Positions 7,207 to 15,740 of a stretch of DNA of 57,715 nucleotides are shown here, in pieces. Position 1 is the stretch's first letter, and each line of letters begins with the position of its first letter. The notes beneath the pieces are model-generated. The model saw only the letters and a list, made by a program, of their open reading frames with translations. It searched no databases and was not told where the DNA came from. The stretch covers positions 1-57,715 of the forward strand of contig DATLNC010000044.1 of NCBI GenBank assembly GCA_035536935.1. Direction: 5' to 3'. The stretch comes from DATMER01 sp035536935 (lineage in GTDB: Bacteria; Acidobacteriota; Thermoanaerobaculia; Multivoradales; UBA5704). A program made the position numbers and the translations under genes.

Positions 7207-8718
7207 TTGCGCCAGATTCTTCTATCTTTTGCTTTGCTGCTCGGAGGGATCGCCGCCGCCGCTCAGGAAGCACCCGCTTCTCCCGCTCCGGCGGCTCCGC
7301 CCAAGCCGCTCGAGGACCGGGTCGTCACCACGAAGCACAAGGCGACGATCGGCGGCGCCTCGATCGCCTATACCGCCTCGGCCGGCACGCTCGTCCTCCG
7401 GGACGAGGAGGGCAAGGCCAAGGCGTCCATGTTCTTCGTGGCCTACACCCGCGAGGGGGTGCAGGACCTCGCCAAGCGGCCGATCACGTTCGCCTACAAC
7501 GGTGGCCCCGGGTCCTCTTCGGTCTGGCTCCACATGGGCGCGTTCGGGCCGCGGCGGGTGGTCCTCGACGACGAGGGGAAGGACCCGGGTCCGCCCTACC
7601 GCCTGACCGACAACGGCGAGTCGATCCTCGACCTCACCGACGTGGTTTTCATCGATCCGGTCATCACCGGCTACAGCCGCCCGGCCCCGGGGGAGGATCC
7701 CCGGCAGTTCCATGGCCTGCGCGAGGACGTGGAGTCCGTGGGGCAGCTCATCCATGTGTATGCCACGCGCAACGGGCGCTGGTCGTCGCCCAAGTTCCTG
7801 GCGGGCGAGAGCTACGGCACCACGCGCTCCGCCGCCCTGGTCCATCATCTCCAGGAGCGCTACGGGATGTACTTCAACGGGGTGGTGCTGATCTCGTCCA
7901 TCCTGAATTTCCAGACCGCGCGCTTCCAGGTGGGCAACGACCTGCCGTACTCGCTCTTCCTGCCGACCTACACGGCCACGGCGTGGTACCACAAGCGGCT
8001 GCCCGCGGACTTGCAGGGGGACCTGCGCAAGGCGCTCGCCGAGGCCGAGAGCTTCGCCATGGGCGAGTACACGCTCGCCCTCGCCCAGGGGAACGACCTG
8101 GCGCCCGAGCGGCGGCGGGATATCGCTCAGAAGGTGGCGCGCCTGACCGGCCTGTCGCCGGAGTACGTGGAGCGCGTGAATCTGCGGCCCGTGATCCATC
8201 CGTTCACCAAGGAGCTGCTGCGCGCCGAGCGCAAGACGGTCGGCCGGCTCGACAGCCGCTTCCAGGGGATCGACCGTAGCGCCGAGGGAGAGGAGCCCGA
8301 GTTCGATCCCAGCTACGCCGCCATCCTCGGCCCGTTCTCGGGGGTGCTCAACGATTACGTGGCGCAGGAGCTGGATTACAAGAGCGACCTGCCTTACGAA
8401 ATCCTGACCGACCGGGCGCAGCCGTGGAGCTTCCGCGAGTTTGAGAACGGCTATGTGAACGTGGCCGAGGACCTGCGCGAGGCCATGGCGCGCAATCCGG
8501 CCCTGAAGGTGTTCGTGGGGAACGGCTACTACGACCTGGCGACGCCGTACTTCGCCACCGAGTACACGTTCGATCACCTGGCTTTCGATCCGGGGTACAC
8601 GGAGCGGGTGACCAAGGCGTATTACGAGTGCGGGCACATGATGTACATCCGCAAGGGGGACCGGGAGAAGCTGAAGCGCGACCTGGCCGCGTTCATCCGG
8701 GCCGCCGGCGGCGGGTAG
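7207..8718 (+). CDS. Secreted serine carboxypeptidase, peptidase family S10
   Basis: This 503-residue protein has a signal peptide (RQILLSFALLLGGIAAAAQ) and the S10 carboxypeptidase core. The oxyanion motif is ITFAYNGGPGSSSVWLHMG at about 93-111, the nucleophile is Ser202 in GESYGTTR, an Asp lies in the GYYDLATPYF segment, and the catalytic His477 is in GHMMYIRKG. Bacterial members are periplasmic or extracellular exopeptidases that trim C-terminal residues. TTG is used as the start, with AAGGAGG eight bases upstream. The stop codon abuts the next gene without a gap. Confidence 0.9.
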   Translation: MRQILLSFALLLGGIAAAAQEAPASPAPAAPPKPLEDRVVTTKHKATIGGASIAYTASAGTLVLRDEEGKAKASMFFVAYTREGVQDLAKRPITFAYNGGPGSSSVWLHMGAFGPRRVVLDDEGKDPGPPYRLTDNGESILDLTDVVFIDPVITGYSRPAPGEDPRQFHGLREDVESVGQLIHVYATRNGRWSSPKFLAGESYGTTRSAALVHHLQERYGMYFNGVVLISSILNFQTARFQVGNDLPYSLFLPTYTATAWYHKRLPADLQGDLRKALAEAESFAMGEYTLALAQGNDLAPERRRDIAQKVARLTGLSPEYVERVNLRPVIHPFTKELLRAERKTVGRLDSRFQGIDRSAEGEEPEFDPSYAAILGPFSGVLNDYVAQELDYKSDLPYEILTDRAQPWSFREFENGYVNVAEDLREAMARNPALKVFVGNGYYDLATPYFATEYTFDHLAFDPGYTERVTKAYYECGHMMYIRKGDREKLKRDLAAFIRAAGGG

Positions 8719-8985
8719 ATGCGCAAGCTCCTGGTCCTCCTGACCTGGGCGCTGCTCGCGATGGTCGTGACGGTGGTCTGGGCGGTCTTCCACCCGGATT
8801 CCGTACTGGTCGCCAAGGCCGAGCAGTGGCGCTGGGTCGGACCGTACGCCCAGGAGCTGCGCCGCAGGGGGCCGGAGCCGTTCTCGATTCCGCCGGAGGG
8901 GACGGGGGAGCAGATGGCGGAGGAGATTCCCGCGCCGGCCGCGGCCCTCCCCCCTCCCGACAGCTCGGCCGGGGGCGCAGGTTGA
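8719..8985 (+). CDS. Small single-pass membrane protein; probable N-terminus of the next gene
   Basis: This 88-residue frame has an N-terminal membrane anchor (LLVLLTWALLAMVVTVVWAV) and a Pro/Ala/Gly-rich linker ending PDSSAGGAG. It has no family of its own. The following protease begins 28 bases on, lacks any export signal and has no ribosome-binding site. Reading one base further on near the GGGGG run at 8971-8975 would join this anchor and linker directly to VEIPGDTEPEGVERV of the protease. I therefore suspect one anchored protease gene split by a one-base frameshift. Confidence 0.55.
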   Translation: MRKLLVLLTWALLAMVVTVVWAVFHPDSVLVAKAEQWRWVGPYAQELRRRGPEPFSIPPEGTGEQMAEEIPAPAAALPPPDSSAGGAG

Positions 8986-9013
8986 AATTCCGGGAGATAC
9001 CGAGCCGGAGGGG

Positions 9014-10102
9014 GTGGAGCGGGTCACGGTCAAGCCGGGGATTCCGCTGCTGTCCGAGCCGCGGCCGGGAGCTCCCCGGGTGCTCACTCCGGAGCGGATC
9101 GCCGTCCTCAAGGTGCTGGACCGGCGGCCGGGATGGGTGCAGGTGCAGTACGGCGATGTGACGGGCTGGGTGCCCAGCCGCGACTGGATCGGACCTGATC
9201 CCCCTTTCGGCAGCGATCCCGACCCGGTGCGGCCGATGACGGGACGCGGCCCGGACGAGCAGCGGCTGGGCTGGGCGAGGGCGCGGCTGATGCCGCCGGA
9301 GGTGGTCGGAAACGTCGGTTCCTATCTGGTCTACACGGACCTCCGCGACCCGCCGCGCCTGAGCTTCTTCGACCGGGTGGCCGCCGGGCTGGACGCGGCC
9401 TACCGGTCCCGCTACCAGGTTTCGCCGATCGGAGATCCGGCCGAGGCCGTGGTGCTCTTCAGCCGCGAGAGCGATTACCGCTCGTTCCTGACCCAGGCCA
9501 CGAGCGTGGCCGAGCTGCCGGCGTCCGGCCACACGGGCCACGGCATCGTGTCGTTGTACGACGGCCGGCGTCCGGCCAGCGAGGTGGCCTCGACGCTGGT
9601 GCACGAGCTGGCCCACCTGCTCAACCGCCGGGCGATCGGCCCGGCCCTGCCGAGCTGGCTGGAGGAGGGGATCGCGGACGATCTCTCGCAATCGCAGATC
9701 GACCGCTCGGGGAGGCTGTTGCCCGGCACGCTGGGCGGCGTGACGGTCCGCGTCGGGAGGCGGATCGAGATGCACGGCGCGCGCGCCGCGCTCCAGGATC
9801 TGCTCGACGCCGCGGCGGCCGGCAGGCTCCGTCCGCTGCCGCAGCTTCTGTCGCTCGACTGGGACGACTTCGTGCGCCAGGATGGGGAGCTGAACTACGC
9901 GCAGTCTTCGTTCTTCATCCGCTACCTGCTGCAGGGGGAGCAGGGCGCGCTCGCGCCGGGATTCCGTGCGTTTCTCAGAGAGGTGTCCGAGGGGAAGCCG
10001 CCGGAGCCCGAGACCTTGCGCGAGAAGCTGGGGAGGACGTGGCCGATGCTGGATGCGGGGTTCCGGTTGTGGGTTCTGGGTCAGAAAGCTCAGGTGGGGT
10101 AA
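9014..10102 (+). CDS. SH3-domain gluzincin-type protease (peptidase MA-like)
   Basis: Residues 1-60 form a bacterial SH3 domain (RVTVKPGIPLLSEPRPGAP, then WVQVQYGDVTGWVPSRDW). The rest is a metallopeptidase with HELAHLLNRR (zinc ligands and catalytic Glu) and, about 17 residues on, the third-ligand region WLEEGIADDL, as in peptidase MA-like gluzincins. The assigned GTG start is provisional: the frame is open further upstream through VEIPGDTEPEG and probably continues the preceding anchor gene. It overlaps the MoaD-MoaE gene tail to tail by 13 bases. Confidence 0.75.
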   Translation: MERVTVKPGIPLLSEPRPGAPRVLTPERIAVLKVLDRRPGWVQVQYGDVTGWVPSRDWIGPDPPFGSDPDPVRPMTGRGPDEQRLGWARARLMPPEVVGNVGSYLVYTDLRDPPRLSFFDRVAAGLDAAYRSRYQVSPIGDPAEAVVLFSRESDYRSFLTQATSVAELPASGHTGHGIVSLYDGRRPASEVASTLVHELAHLLNRRAIGPALPSWLEEGIADDLSQSQIDRSGRLLPGTLGGVTVRVGRRIEMHGARAALQDLLDAAAAGRLRPLPQLLSLDWDDFVRQDGELNYAQSSFFIRYLLQGEQGALAPGFRAFLREVSEGKPPEPETLREKLGRTWPMLDAGFRLWVLGQKAQVG

Positions 10103-10758
10103 AGGGCTTCTTCCTCGCGCCACACCGCTTCGCCCTCGGCATAGTGCTCCCGCTTCCAGATCGGCACCTCGGCCTTGAGGCGCTCCAGCGCCGTGCGGCT
10201 GGCCTCGTAGGCCGCGGCGCGATGCGGAGAGCCCACGGCGATGACCACGCTCGACTCGCCGGCCGGGACCTCTCCCAGGCGATGAACGATCGCGACTCGC
10301 GTCCCGAGAGCCTCGAGGTCGGAGACGATCTTCGCCAGGGTGTCGGCGGCCATGCGGCGATAGGCGCTGTAGGTGAGCTTCTCGACTGCCCGGCCGGCAT
10401 GATGGTTGCGGACCGTCCCGAGGAAGACCACCACGGCGCCGAAGCCGGGGGCCTCGACGCTCCTGACTGCCCGGTCGACGTCGATGGGGCCGTCCACCAG
10501 CTCCGCCAGTCCACTCCCGCCGGAGACGGGGGGTAGGAGAGCCACTTCGATTCCGTCCTGGAGAGGCTCGTCCAGACCCGAGATGCGTCCGTCCACGGCG
10601 ATGGCCAGGCGGGGCCAGAGGGGAGCGAGAGCGGGGTGGTCGCGGTCGAGCCGGGCGCGCAAATCGGCGACGCGGCTGCCTTCGGGCAGGTCGATCTCGG
10701 TCTCCGTCGTGCCCAGGGCATCCCCGGCGCTGGCGAAGGCGAGCAGGCGGATCTTCAT
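10090..10758 (-). CDS. moaDE: MoaD-MoaE fusion, molybdopterin synthase
   Basis: The first 81 residues are a MoaD-type ubiquitin-like sulfur carrier (LLAFASAGDALG to the double glycine of PPVSGG at 80-81). The remainder is MoaE, with GAVVVFLGTVRNHHAGRAV, LTYSAYRRMA and the lysine-bearing PIWKREHYAEG near the C-terminus. Molybdopterin synthase inserts two sulfurs into cPMP during molybdenum-cofactor synthesis. The carrier's GG end must be free for thiocarboxylation, so the fusion would need cleavage or an internal mechanism. Similar fusions (MoaX-like) are known in other phyla. TACCAT lies 7 nt before the ATG. Confidence 0.9.
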   Translation of the reverse strand: MKIRLLAFASAGDALGTTETEIDLPEGSRVADLRARLDRDHPALAPLWPRLAIAVDGRISGLDEPLQDGIEVALLPPVSGGSGLAELVDGPIDVDRAVRSVEAPGFGAVVVFLGTVRNHHAGRAVEKLTYSAYRRMAADTLAKIVSDLEALGTRVAIVHRLGEVPAGESSVVIAVGSPHRAAAYEASRTALERLKAEVPIWKREHYAEGEAVWREEEALYPT

Positions 10759-10807
10759 GCGTGGGATGGTAGCAGGGGGCAGCCGGAGCCGCCCCCTGAG
10801 GACGGGG

Positions 10808-11038
10808 TCAGCGGTCGGTGCGGCCTCCAGACGGGGTCCGGACCGATTCCAGGAAGCGGTCGAACTCCGACTCAGCCTTTACCTTCTCCCATCCGTAACG
10901 CTCCTGCAGGGAACCGACGAGCTTGTCGCGGTTGCCCTCGGAACGGTCGAGGTCGTCGTCGGTGAGGTTGCCCCAGAAGCGCTTGACATCGCCCTTGAGC
11001 TGCTTCCAGCGGCCTTCAAAGATGTCGTCGTTAGCCAT
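10808..11038 (-). CDS. CsbD-family stress protein
   Basis: This 76-residue protein begins ANDDIFEGRWKQLKGDVKR and continues WGNLTDDDLDRSEGNRDKLV, the complete CsbD-like motif. Family members are small, abundant, general-stress proteins with no known catalytic role. AAAGGAG precedes the ATG I chose by about 7 nt, and the longer upstream frame is not supported. The C-terminus (RTPSGGRTDR) is a short basic extension. Transcription is divergent from the carboxylase gene. Confidence 0.9.
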   Translation of the reverse strand: MANDDIFEGRWKQLKGDVKRFWGNLTDDDLDRSEGNRDKLVGSLQERYGWEKVKAESEFDRFLESVRTPSGGRTDR

Positions 11039-11129
11039 GGTTGGCTCCTTTCGTGAGATACGACGGTCCACCCTGGGTACAAAGCAAAATCCAGGCCCGA
11101 ATCGGGCCGGTAACTGGCCGATATCCTCA

Positions 11130-11135
11130 TATAAT
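11130..11135 (+). promoter_or_regulatory. TATAAT -10 box of the carboxylase gene
   Basis: A perfect TATAAT sits 21 bp before the GTG start, with GAAGGAGGG between the two, so this gene has a short leader with a Shine-Dalgarno. No good -35 hexamer is visible. Confidence 0.5.
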
Positions 11136-11156
11136 CCGCGCGCCGAAGGAGGGAAC

Positions 11157-12821
11157 GTGGCGATCCTGGAGAGCAAGGTCAAGCGGAGCGAGGCATTCGA
11201 GCGTCAGGCGGAGCACTGGCGGCAGGAAGTGGAGCGGCTGCGCGAGGAGGAGGAGGTCCTGAAGCTCGGCGGCGGCCTCAAGGCGCAGGACAAGCAGCGC
11301 GCCCAGGGCAAGATGACGGCGCGCGAGAGGGTCGAGGCCCTCTGCGATCCGGGCGCCCCCTTCCTGGAGCTGGGGCTCTGGATGGCTTACGGTTTCTACG
11401 AGGAGTACGGCGCCGCGCCGTCGGCCGGCGTAGTCATCGGCATCGGCAAGATCCACGGCCGGGACGTGGTGGTGGTCTCGAACGACGCGACGGTCAAGGC
11501 CGGCGCCTGGTTCCCCCTGACCGCCAAGAAGGTCCTGAGGGCGCAGGAGATCGCGCTGGAGAACCGGCTGCCGATCGTCTACCTGGTGGATTCGGCGGGC
11601 GTCTTCCTGCCGCTCCAGGATGAGATCTTCCCGGACCGCGAGCACTTCGGCCGGGCGTTCTACAACAACGCCCGCCTCTCCGCCGAGGGGATCTTCCAGA
11701 TGGCGGCGATCATGGGCTCGTGCGTGGCGGGCGGCGCCTACCTGCCGATCATGAGCGACGAGTCCCACATCGTGGAAGGGACGGGATCGATCTTCCTCGC
11801 CGGCCCCCATCTGGTGCAGGCTGCCATCGGCGAGCGCATCGAGAGTGAGGAGCTGGGCGGCGCCCTGGTCCAATGCGACATCTCCGGCGTGGTGGACCAT
11901 CGGCATCCGGACGACGCTTCCTGCCTGGAGAAGATCCGCAGCCAGTTCGCCCAGCTCGCGGCGGGGGAGCGCGCCCCGTTCGCCCAGCGCGAGTCGGTGG
12001 AGCCGCTCTACCCGGCTGAGGACCTCTACGGCATCATGCCGATCGACCGCTCGCGGCCCTACGACGCGCACGAGCTGCTGGCCCGTCTCGTCGACGGCAG
12101 CGAGCTCGACGAGTACAAGGCCACCCATGGTCAGACGCTGGTCTGCGGCACCGGCTGGATCGGCGGCTGGGCGGTCGGCATCGTGGCGAACCAGCGCTCG
12201 ATCGTCCCGCGCAAGACCGGTACCGGCGCCGCGGACAAGGAGCTGCAGATCGGCGGCGTCATCTACTCGGATTCCGCGGCCAAGGGAGCGCGTTTCGTGG
12301 AGCTGTGCAACCAGAAGAAGATCCCGCTCCTTTTCATTCAGGACGTGACGGGCTTCATGGTGGGCAGCCGCGCCGAGCGCGGCGGGATCATCAAGGATGG
12401 CGCCAAGATGGTGAACGCGGTGGCGAACTCGACCGTCCCCAAGATCACCCTCTTCGTGGGCAACTCCTACGGAGCGGGCAACTACGCGATGTGCGGCAAG
12501 GCGTACGGCCCGCGCTTTCTCTATGCCTGGCCGTCGGCATCGATCGCGGTGATGGGGGGAGAGCAGGCGAGCAAGACGCTGCTCTCGATCCAGCTCAAGA
12601 ACCGGGGAGCGGACGTGTCCGAGGAGGAGAAGACGGAGCGTCTCCGGGAGATCCAGGCGCGCTACGCCGCGGCCATGAATCCGCGCTACGCCGCCGCCCG
12701 CCTGTGGGTGGATGGTATCATCGATCCGGCACAAACCCGGGAAGTGATCGCACGCTCGCTTGCGTGCACGGCGATGAACCCGCATGTTCCGGAGTTCAGG
12801 ACGGGTGTGCTGCAGACCTGA
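11157..12821 (+). CDS. Biotin-dependent acyl-CoA carboxylase, carboxyltransferase (beta) subunit
   Basis: This 554-residue protein aligns in plan with the beta subunits of 3-methylcrotonyl-/geranyl-CoA carboxylases. The N-terminal half carries GKMTARERVEALCDPG and MGSCVAGGAYLPIMSDE. The C-terminal half carries FIQDVTGFMVGSRAE, GNSYGAGNYAMCGKAY and SIAVMGGEQASKTL. It transfers CO2 from carboxybiotin to an acyl-CoA. The biotin carboxylase/carrier subunit is not in this window. The GTG start follows GAAGGAGGG. It lies upstream of the AtuA/hydratase operon, which fits branched-chain or acyclic-terpenoid acyl-CoA breakdown, but a leucine-type role is equally possible. Confidence 0.9.
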   Translation: MAILESKVKRSEAFERQAEHWRQEVERLREEEEVLKLGGGLKAQDKQRAQGKMTARERVEALCDPGAPFLELGLWMAYGFYEEYGAAPSAGVVIGIGKIHGRDVVVVSNDATVKAGAWFPLTAKKVLRAQEIALENRLPIVYLVDSAGVFLPLQDEIFPDREHFGRAFYNNARLSAEGIFQMAAIMGSCVAGGAYLPIMSDESHIVEGTGSIFLAGPHLVQAAIGERIESEELGGALVQCDISGVVDHRHPDDASCLEKIRSQFAQLAAGERAPFAQRESVEPLYPAEDLYGIMPIDRSRPYDAHELLARLVDGSELDEYKATHGQTLVCGTGWIGGWAVGIVANQRSIVPRKTGTGAADKELQIGGVIYSDSAAKGARFVELCNQKKIPLLFIQDVTGFMVGSRAERGGIIKDGAKMVNAVANSTVPKITLFVGNSYGAGNYAMCGKAYGPRFLYAWPSASIAVMGGEQASKTLLSIQLKNRGADVSEEEKTERLREIQARYAAAMNPRYAAARLWVDGIIDPAQTREVIARSLACTAMNPHVPEFRTGVLQT

Positions 12822-12825
12822 TGGG

Positions 12826-13026
12826 CTACTTGAGTGCCTCGATCAAGGCGATGTCTTTCTTGAGAATATCGTTGACCAGCTCTCCGACCTCTACGCCCTT
12901 GGCTTGGGCGCGCTCGGTCAAGTAGCCGAGGATCTCCTCGTCCAGATAGATCGGCATGTTGAGCTTGGCTCCGGGGCGGTAAAGCCGCCCACGCTCTGCC
13001 TTGGAGAAGTCGTACTCTCGCTTCAT
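12826..13026 (-). CDS. brnA: BrnA-type antitoxin
   Basis: This 66-residue protein reads KREYDFSKAERGRLYRPGAK followed by NMPIYLDEEILGYLTERAQA, the typical BrnA N-terminal toxin-binding segment and ribbon-helix-helix domain. Its start overlaps the stop of the toxin gene by four bases. In BrnT/BrnA systems the antitoxin dimer represses its own operon. Confidence 0.85.
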   Translation of the reverse strand: MKREYDFSKAERGRLYRPGAKLNMPIYLDEEILGYLTERAQAKGVEVGELVNDILKKDIALIEALK

Positions 13027-13364
13027 AGGTTGGCCTCGTAGCGCTGCTCTTCGCGCTTCGTCGCCGGGCGGGTGGAGATGATACGGACGGCTACATTGCC
13101 GTCGGTCTGCTCATCGAACGTATGCACGACCACTAGGATATCTCCTCGGGAGGATCGGCCCAAGGTGACCCAGCGATCTTCCTCCCCACTGTGCTCCTTG
13201 TCATAGAGATTCATCGCCAGAGGGTCAAGCAGAACGGTTGCCCCCTGCCCGAACGTGACCCCATGCTTACGGAGGTTCTTCTTCGCCTTGTCGGGATCCC
13301 ATTCGAGGTTGAGCCGTGTAGGGTCCACCAAGCAGAGCCTATGCTCGGTGGAAGGGCTGTGCAA
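13023..13364 (-). CDS. brnT: BrnT-type ribonuclease toxin
   Basis: The core LEWDPDKAKKNLRKHGVTF, then DPLAMNLYDKEHSGEEDRWV, then VAVRIISTRPATKREEQRYE matches BrnT, a RelE-fold RNase that arrests translation. The full frame is 113 residues. A GTG at 13328 (VDPTRLNLEW) would give about 101 residues, closer to the family's usual length, and is an alternative start. Both genes of the pair lie on the opposite strand between the carboxylase and the AtuA operon, so the module looks inserted. Confidence 0.85.
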   Translation of the reverse strand: MHSPSTEHRLCLVDPTRLNLEWDPDKAKKNLRKHGVTFGQGATVLLDPLAMNLYDKEHSGEEDRWVTLGRSSRGDILVVVHTFDEQTDGNVAVRIISTRPATKREEQRYEANL

Positions 13365-13415
13365 GCGGGAATCCCCGGCCCTCTTCTGTGAGGAAAAGGG
13401 CCGGGTCCGGAGTCA

Positions 13416-13892
13416 CTAACCCGTATCCCACCTCCTCAGGATCATCTGGATCTCATCGCGGTGGGTGCTCTCGTCGCGGATCAGGTCGTCGAACTCGACG
13501 GCCAGTCCGTAGTGGCCGAGGGCCTCGGCCTGCTTGCGGCGGAGCACGTAGCGGCCGATGGTCTCGATCTCATCCTCCAGGGAGTTGCGGAGCATCTCCT
13601 TGGAATCCCGGGCGGGCTTGACGGGCGCGGGCTGCGTCGTCGGCGTGCCGCCCAGGGCGACGATCTTGTCCGCGAGGAGCGCGGCGTGACCGAGCTCGTC
13701 GGGGATCTCGCTCTCGAAGAACTGCCGCAGCTCCATCCGCCACTGCCCCTGCACCTGGCTGGCGTAGGTGCGGTAGCTGATGACGGCCGCGTACTCGTGC
13801 GCCAGGTCCACGTTCAGCCCCTTGAGGAATTCTTCCTGGCTCACCTCGGCAGAACCCTGGGTCTGCCGCTCTTGTTCCGTAGTCGTTGCCAT
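13416..13892 (-). CDS. Ferritin-like di-iron protein
   Basis: This 158-residue four-helix protein has the bacterioferritin/ferritin-like ligand spacing: HEYAAVISYRTYA, SEIPDELGHAALL, DEIETIGRYVLRR and RDESTHRDEIQMIL supply Glu/His ligands on each helix. Such proteins store iron or detoxify peroxide. I chose the ATG preceded by GAGGAGGG, which removes a non-homologous extension. It is divergent from the AtuA operon across an 82-bp gap. Confidence 0.85.
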   Translation of the reverse strand: MATTTEQERQTQGSAEVSQEEFLKGLNVDLAHEYAAVISYRTYASQVQGQWRMELRQFFESEIPDELGHAALLADKIVALGGTPTTQPAPVKPARDSKEMLRNSLEDEIETIGRYVLRRKQAEALGHYGLAVEFDDLIRDESTHRDEIQMILRRWDTG

Positions 13893-13974
13893 GTATTGAA
13901 ACCCTCCTCTCTTTCTCCGGTAGATGCATGCAAAATCTTGACCTTCAGAGCCGTGTGCTAGGCTTGCCCGGCCT

Positions 13975-15345
13975 ATGAAGACGATCCGGATCGGCAACGG
14001 CCAAGGCTTCTGGGGAGACAACGTCGATGCCCCCGTGGAGCTGCTGCGCGGCGGGAAGATCGACTATATCGGCATGGATTACCTCGCCGAGGTGACCCTG
14101 TCGATCATGATGCGGCAGAAGCGCAAGGACCCGCGCCTGGGCTATGCCACGGACTTCATCGAATTCATCCGCAGAGTCCTCCCCGAGATCAAGGAGCGCA
14201 ACGTCCGCATCCTTGCGAACGCGGGCGGGCTCAACCCCCGCGCCTGCCGCGAGAAGATCTTCGAGGTGGCGCGCGAGCTCGGCGTTTCCGGTCTCCGGGT
14301 CGGGGTGGTGGAGGGGGACGACATCTTTCCCCGCCTGCGCGGGTTGATCGACGGCGGGCATCCTCTCAAGAACATGGATACCGGCGAGCCCCTGGCTCCC
14401 ATGATCGACCAGGTCATGAGCGCCAACGCCTATCTGGGCGCGCGGCCCGTCTGCCAGGCCCTCGGCGATGGCGCGCTCATCGTCCTCTGCGGCCGGATCA
14501 CCGACACCGCGCTGGCCTTGGCGCCCATGATGCACGAGTTCGGCTGGGCCGGGGACGACTGGGACCGTCTCGCCGCCGGCACCATCGCCGGCCACATCAT
14601 CGAGTGCGGCGCCCAGTGCACCGGCGGCAATTTCAGCCGCTGGTGGGAGGTCCCCGACCTCTGGAACGCCGGCTATCCCGTCATCGAGGCGCGTGAGGAT
14701 GGCACCTTCACGGTGACCAAGCACGAGGGGACCGGCGGCATGGTGACGGTCGATACCGTGTCCGAGCAGCTCCTCTACGAAATGGGCAATCCCCGCGAGT
14801 ACATCACTCCGGACGTGATCGCCGACTTCACCTCCATCCGCCTGGAGCAGGAGGGCAAGGACCGCGTCCGCGTATCCGGCATCCAGGGCAAGCCCAGGAC
14901 TCCCTTCCTGAAGGTCTCGGGCTCCTACCTCGCCGGCTACAAGGCGAGCGGCCAGCTCACCCTCTCCGGCCCGCGTGCCGTCGAGAAGGCCCGGCTCGCG
15001 GCCGATGTGGTCTGGAAGCGGCTCGAGCGGGCCGGGGTCACCTTTCGCGAGGAGGACCGCAGCGAAGAGCTGCTCGGCACCGGCGCCTGCCTGCCGGGCA
15101 TTCTGGACGCCGTGGCTGATGATCTGCCGGAGGTGGTGCTCCGGCTGGGCGTGCGCGACGAAGATCCGGGCAAGGTGGACCGCTTCGGCAAGGAGATCGC
15201 GCCGCTCATCACCGCCGGCCCCCCCGGTGTGACCGGCTTCGCCGGCGGCCGGCCCAAGGCCCAGGAGATCGTGGCCTACTGGCCCGCGCTCCTCGCCCGC
15301 GAGGAGGTCGAGGGCCGGGTCGAAGTCACGGTCGAAGAAGCATGA
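13975..15345 (+). CDS. AtuA-type (DUF1446) acyclic terpene utilisation protein, N-terminal part only
   Basis: This 456-residue protein begins KTIRIGNGQGFWGDNVDAP and contains MDYLAEVTLSIM, NAGGLNPRACREKIFEVA, ANAYLGARPVCQALGDGA and GRITDTALALAPMMHEFGW, all hallmarks of AtuA. AtuA is needed for citronellol/geranyl-CoA catabolism in pseudomonads, but its reaction is unsettled and homologues are widespread. The usual ferredoxin-fold C-terminal domain is encoded separately two genes downstream. A TAGGCT hexamer 10 nt before the ATG suggests a very short or absent leader. Confidence 0.85.
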   Translation: MKTIRIGNGQGFWGDNVDAPVELLRGGKIDYIGMDYLAEVTLSIMMRQKRKDPRLGYATDFIEFIRRVLPEIKERNVRILANAGGLNPRACREKIFEVARELGVSGLRVGVVEGDDIFPRLRGLIDGGHPLKNMDTGEPLAPMIDQVMSANAYLGARPVCQALGDGALIVLCGRITDTALALAPMMHEFGWAGDDWDRLAAGTIAGHIIECGAQCTGGNFSRWWEVPDLWNAGYPVIEAREDGTFTVTKHEGTGGMVTVDTVSEQLLYEMGNPREYITPDVIADFTSIRLEQEGKDRVRVSGIQGKPRTPFLKVSGSYLAGYKASGQLTLSGPRAVEKARLAADVVWKRLERAGVTFREEDRSEELLGTGACLPGILDAVADDLPEVVLRLGVRDEDPGKVDRFGKEIAPLITAGPPGVTGFAGGRPKAQEIVAYWPALLAREEVEGRVEVTVEEA

Positions 15346-15740
15346 GGGGCTGGTACGCCGGCCTGCTCGCCGGCCTCCTTCCCGTCCTGCTCCTCGGCTT
15401 CGGCTACAGCGCCCTCGCGGACCGCACGGCCTTCGTGCTCTGGGCCCTGGGGTTGTCCGTCGCCTGGGTTCTCCTGCTGCGACAGGGCATGGAAGCTGGG
15501 CTGCGCAGGCCGCTGCTCGCGGGATGGCTCCTTCTGTTGTTGTCCGCGGGGCTCGCCGGCTTCGCCTGGCTTGAATCCAGACATCACGAATCGCTGGACC
15601 TCGGCTTCCGCGCGGTCCTTCCCGGGATCTATCATCCCGCCCTTACCTCGCCGCGCAGCGCGGGAGTGGCCGCGGGGCTCCTGGGCGCGGCGGGGCTGGC
15701 CGGGTTCGGCCTGGGTTTCCTGAGGAGAGAGGCGCGATGA
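15342..15740 (+). CDS. Four-helix membrane protein of unknown function inside the AtuA operon
   Basis: This 132-residue hydrophobic protein has probable membrane helices at about residues 5-24, 30-46, 57-75 and 107-126. I recognise no family. Its ATG overlaps the AtuA stop (ATGA) and its own stop overlaps the AtuA-C start (ATGA), so it is translationally coupled on both sides. This places it between two halves that are fused in many other bacteria, and suggests a transporter or membrane anchor for the complex. Confidence 0.7.
   Translation: MRGWYAGLLAGLLPVLLLGFGYSALADRTAFVLWALGLSVAWVLLLRQGMEAGLRRPLLAGWLLLLLSAGLAGFAWLESRHHESLDLGFRAVLPGIYHPALTSPRSAGVAAGLLGAAGLAGFGLGFLRREAR

Noticed and set aside
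8983..8985. TGA at the end of the 88-residue anchor as a selenocysteine codon
   Set aside because: Reading through TGA stays in a frame different from the protease and gives non-homologous sequence. A one-base shift, not recoding, joins the two parts.
7222..9111. Long minus-strand frame opposite the S10 carboxypeptidase
   Set aside because: Low-complexity Arg/Gly/His-rich translation without motifs; the plus-strand gene has a complete catalytic triad.
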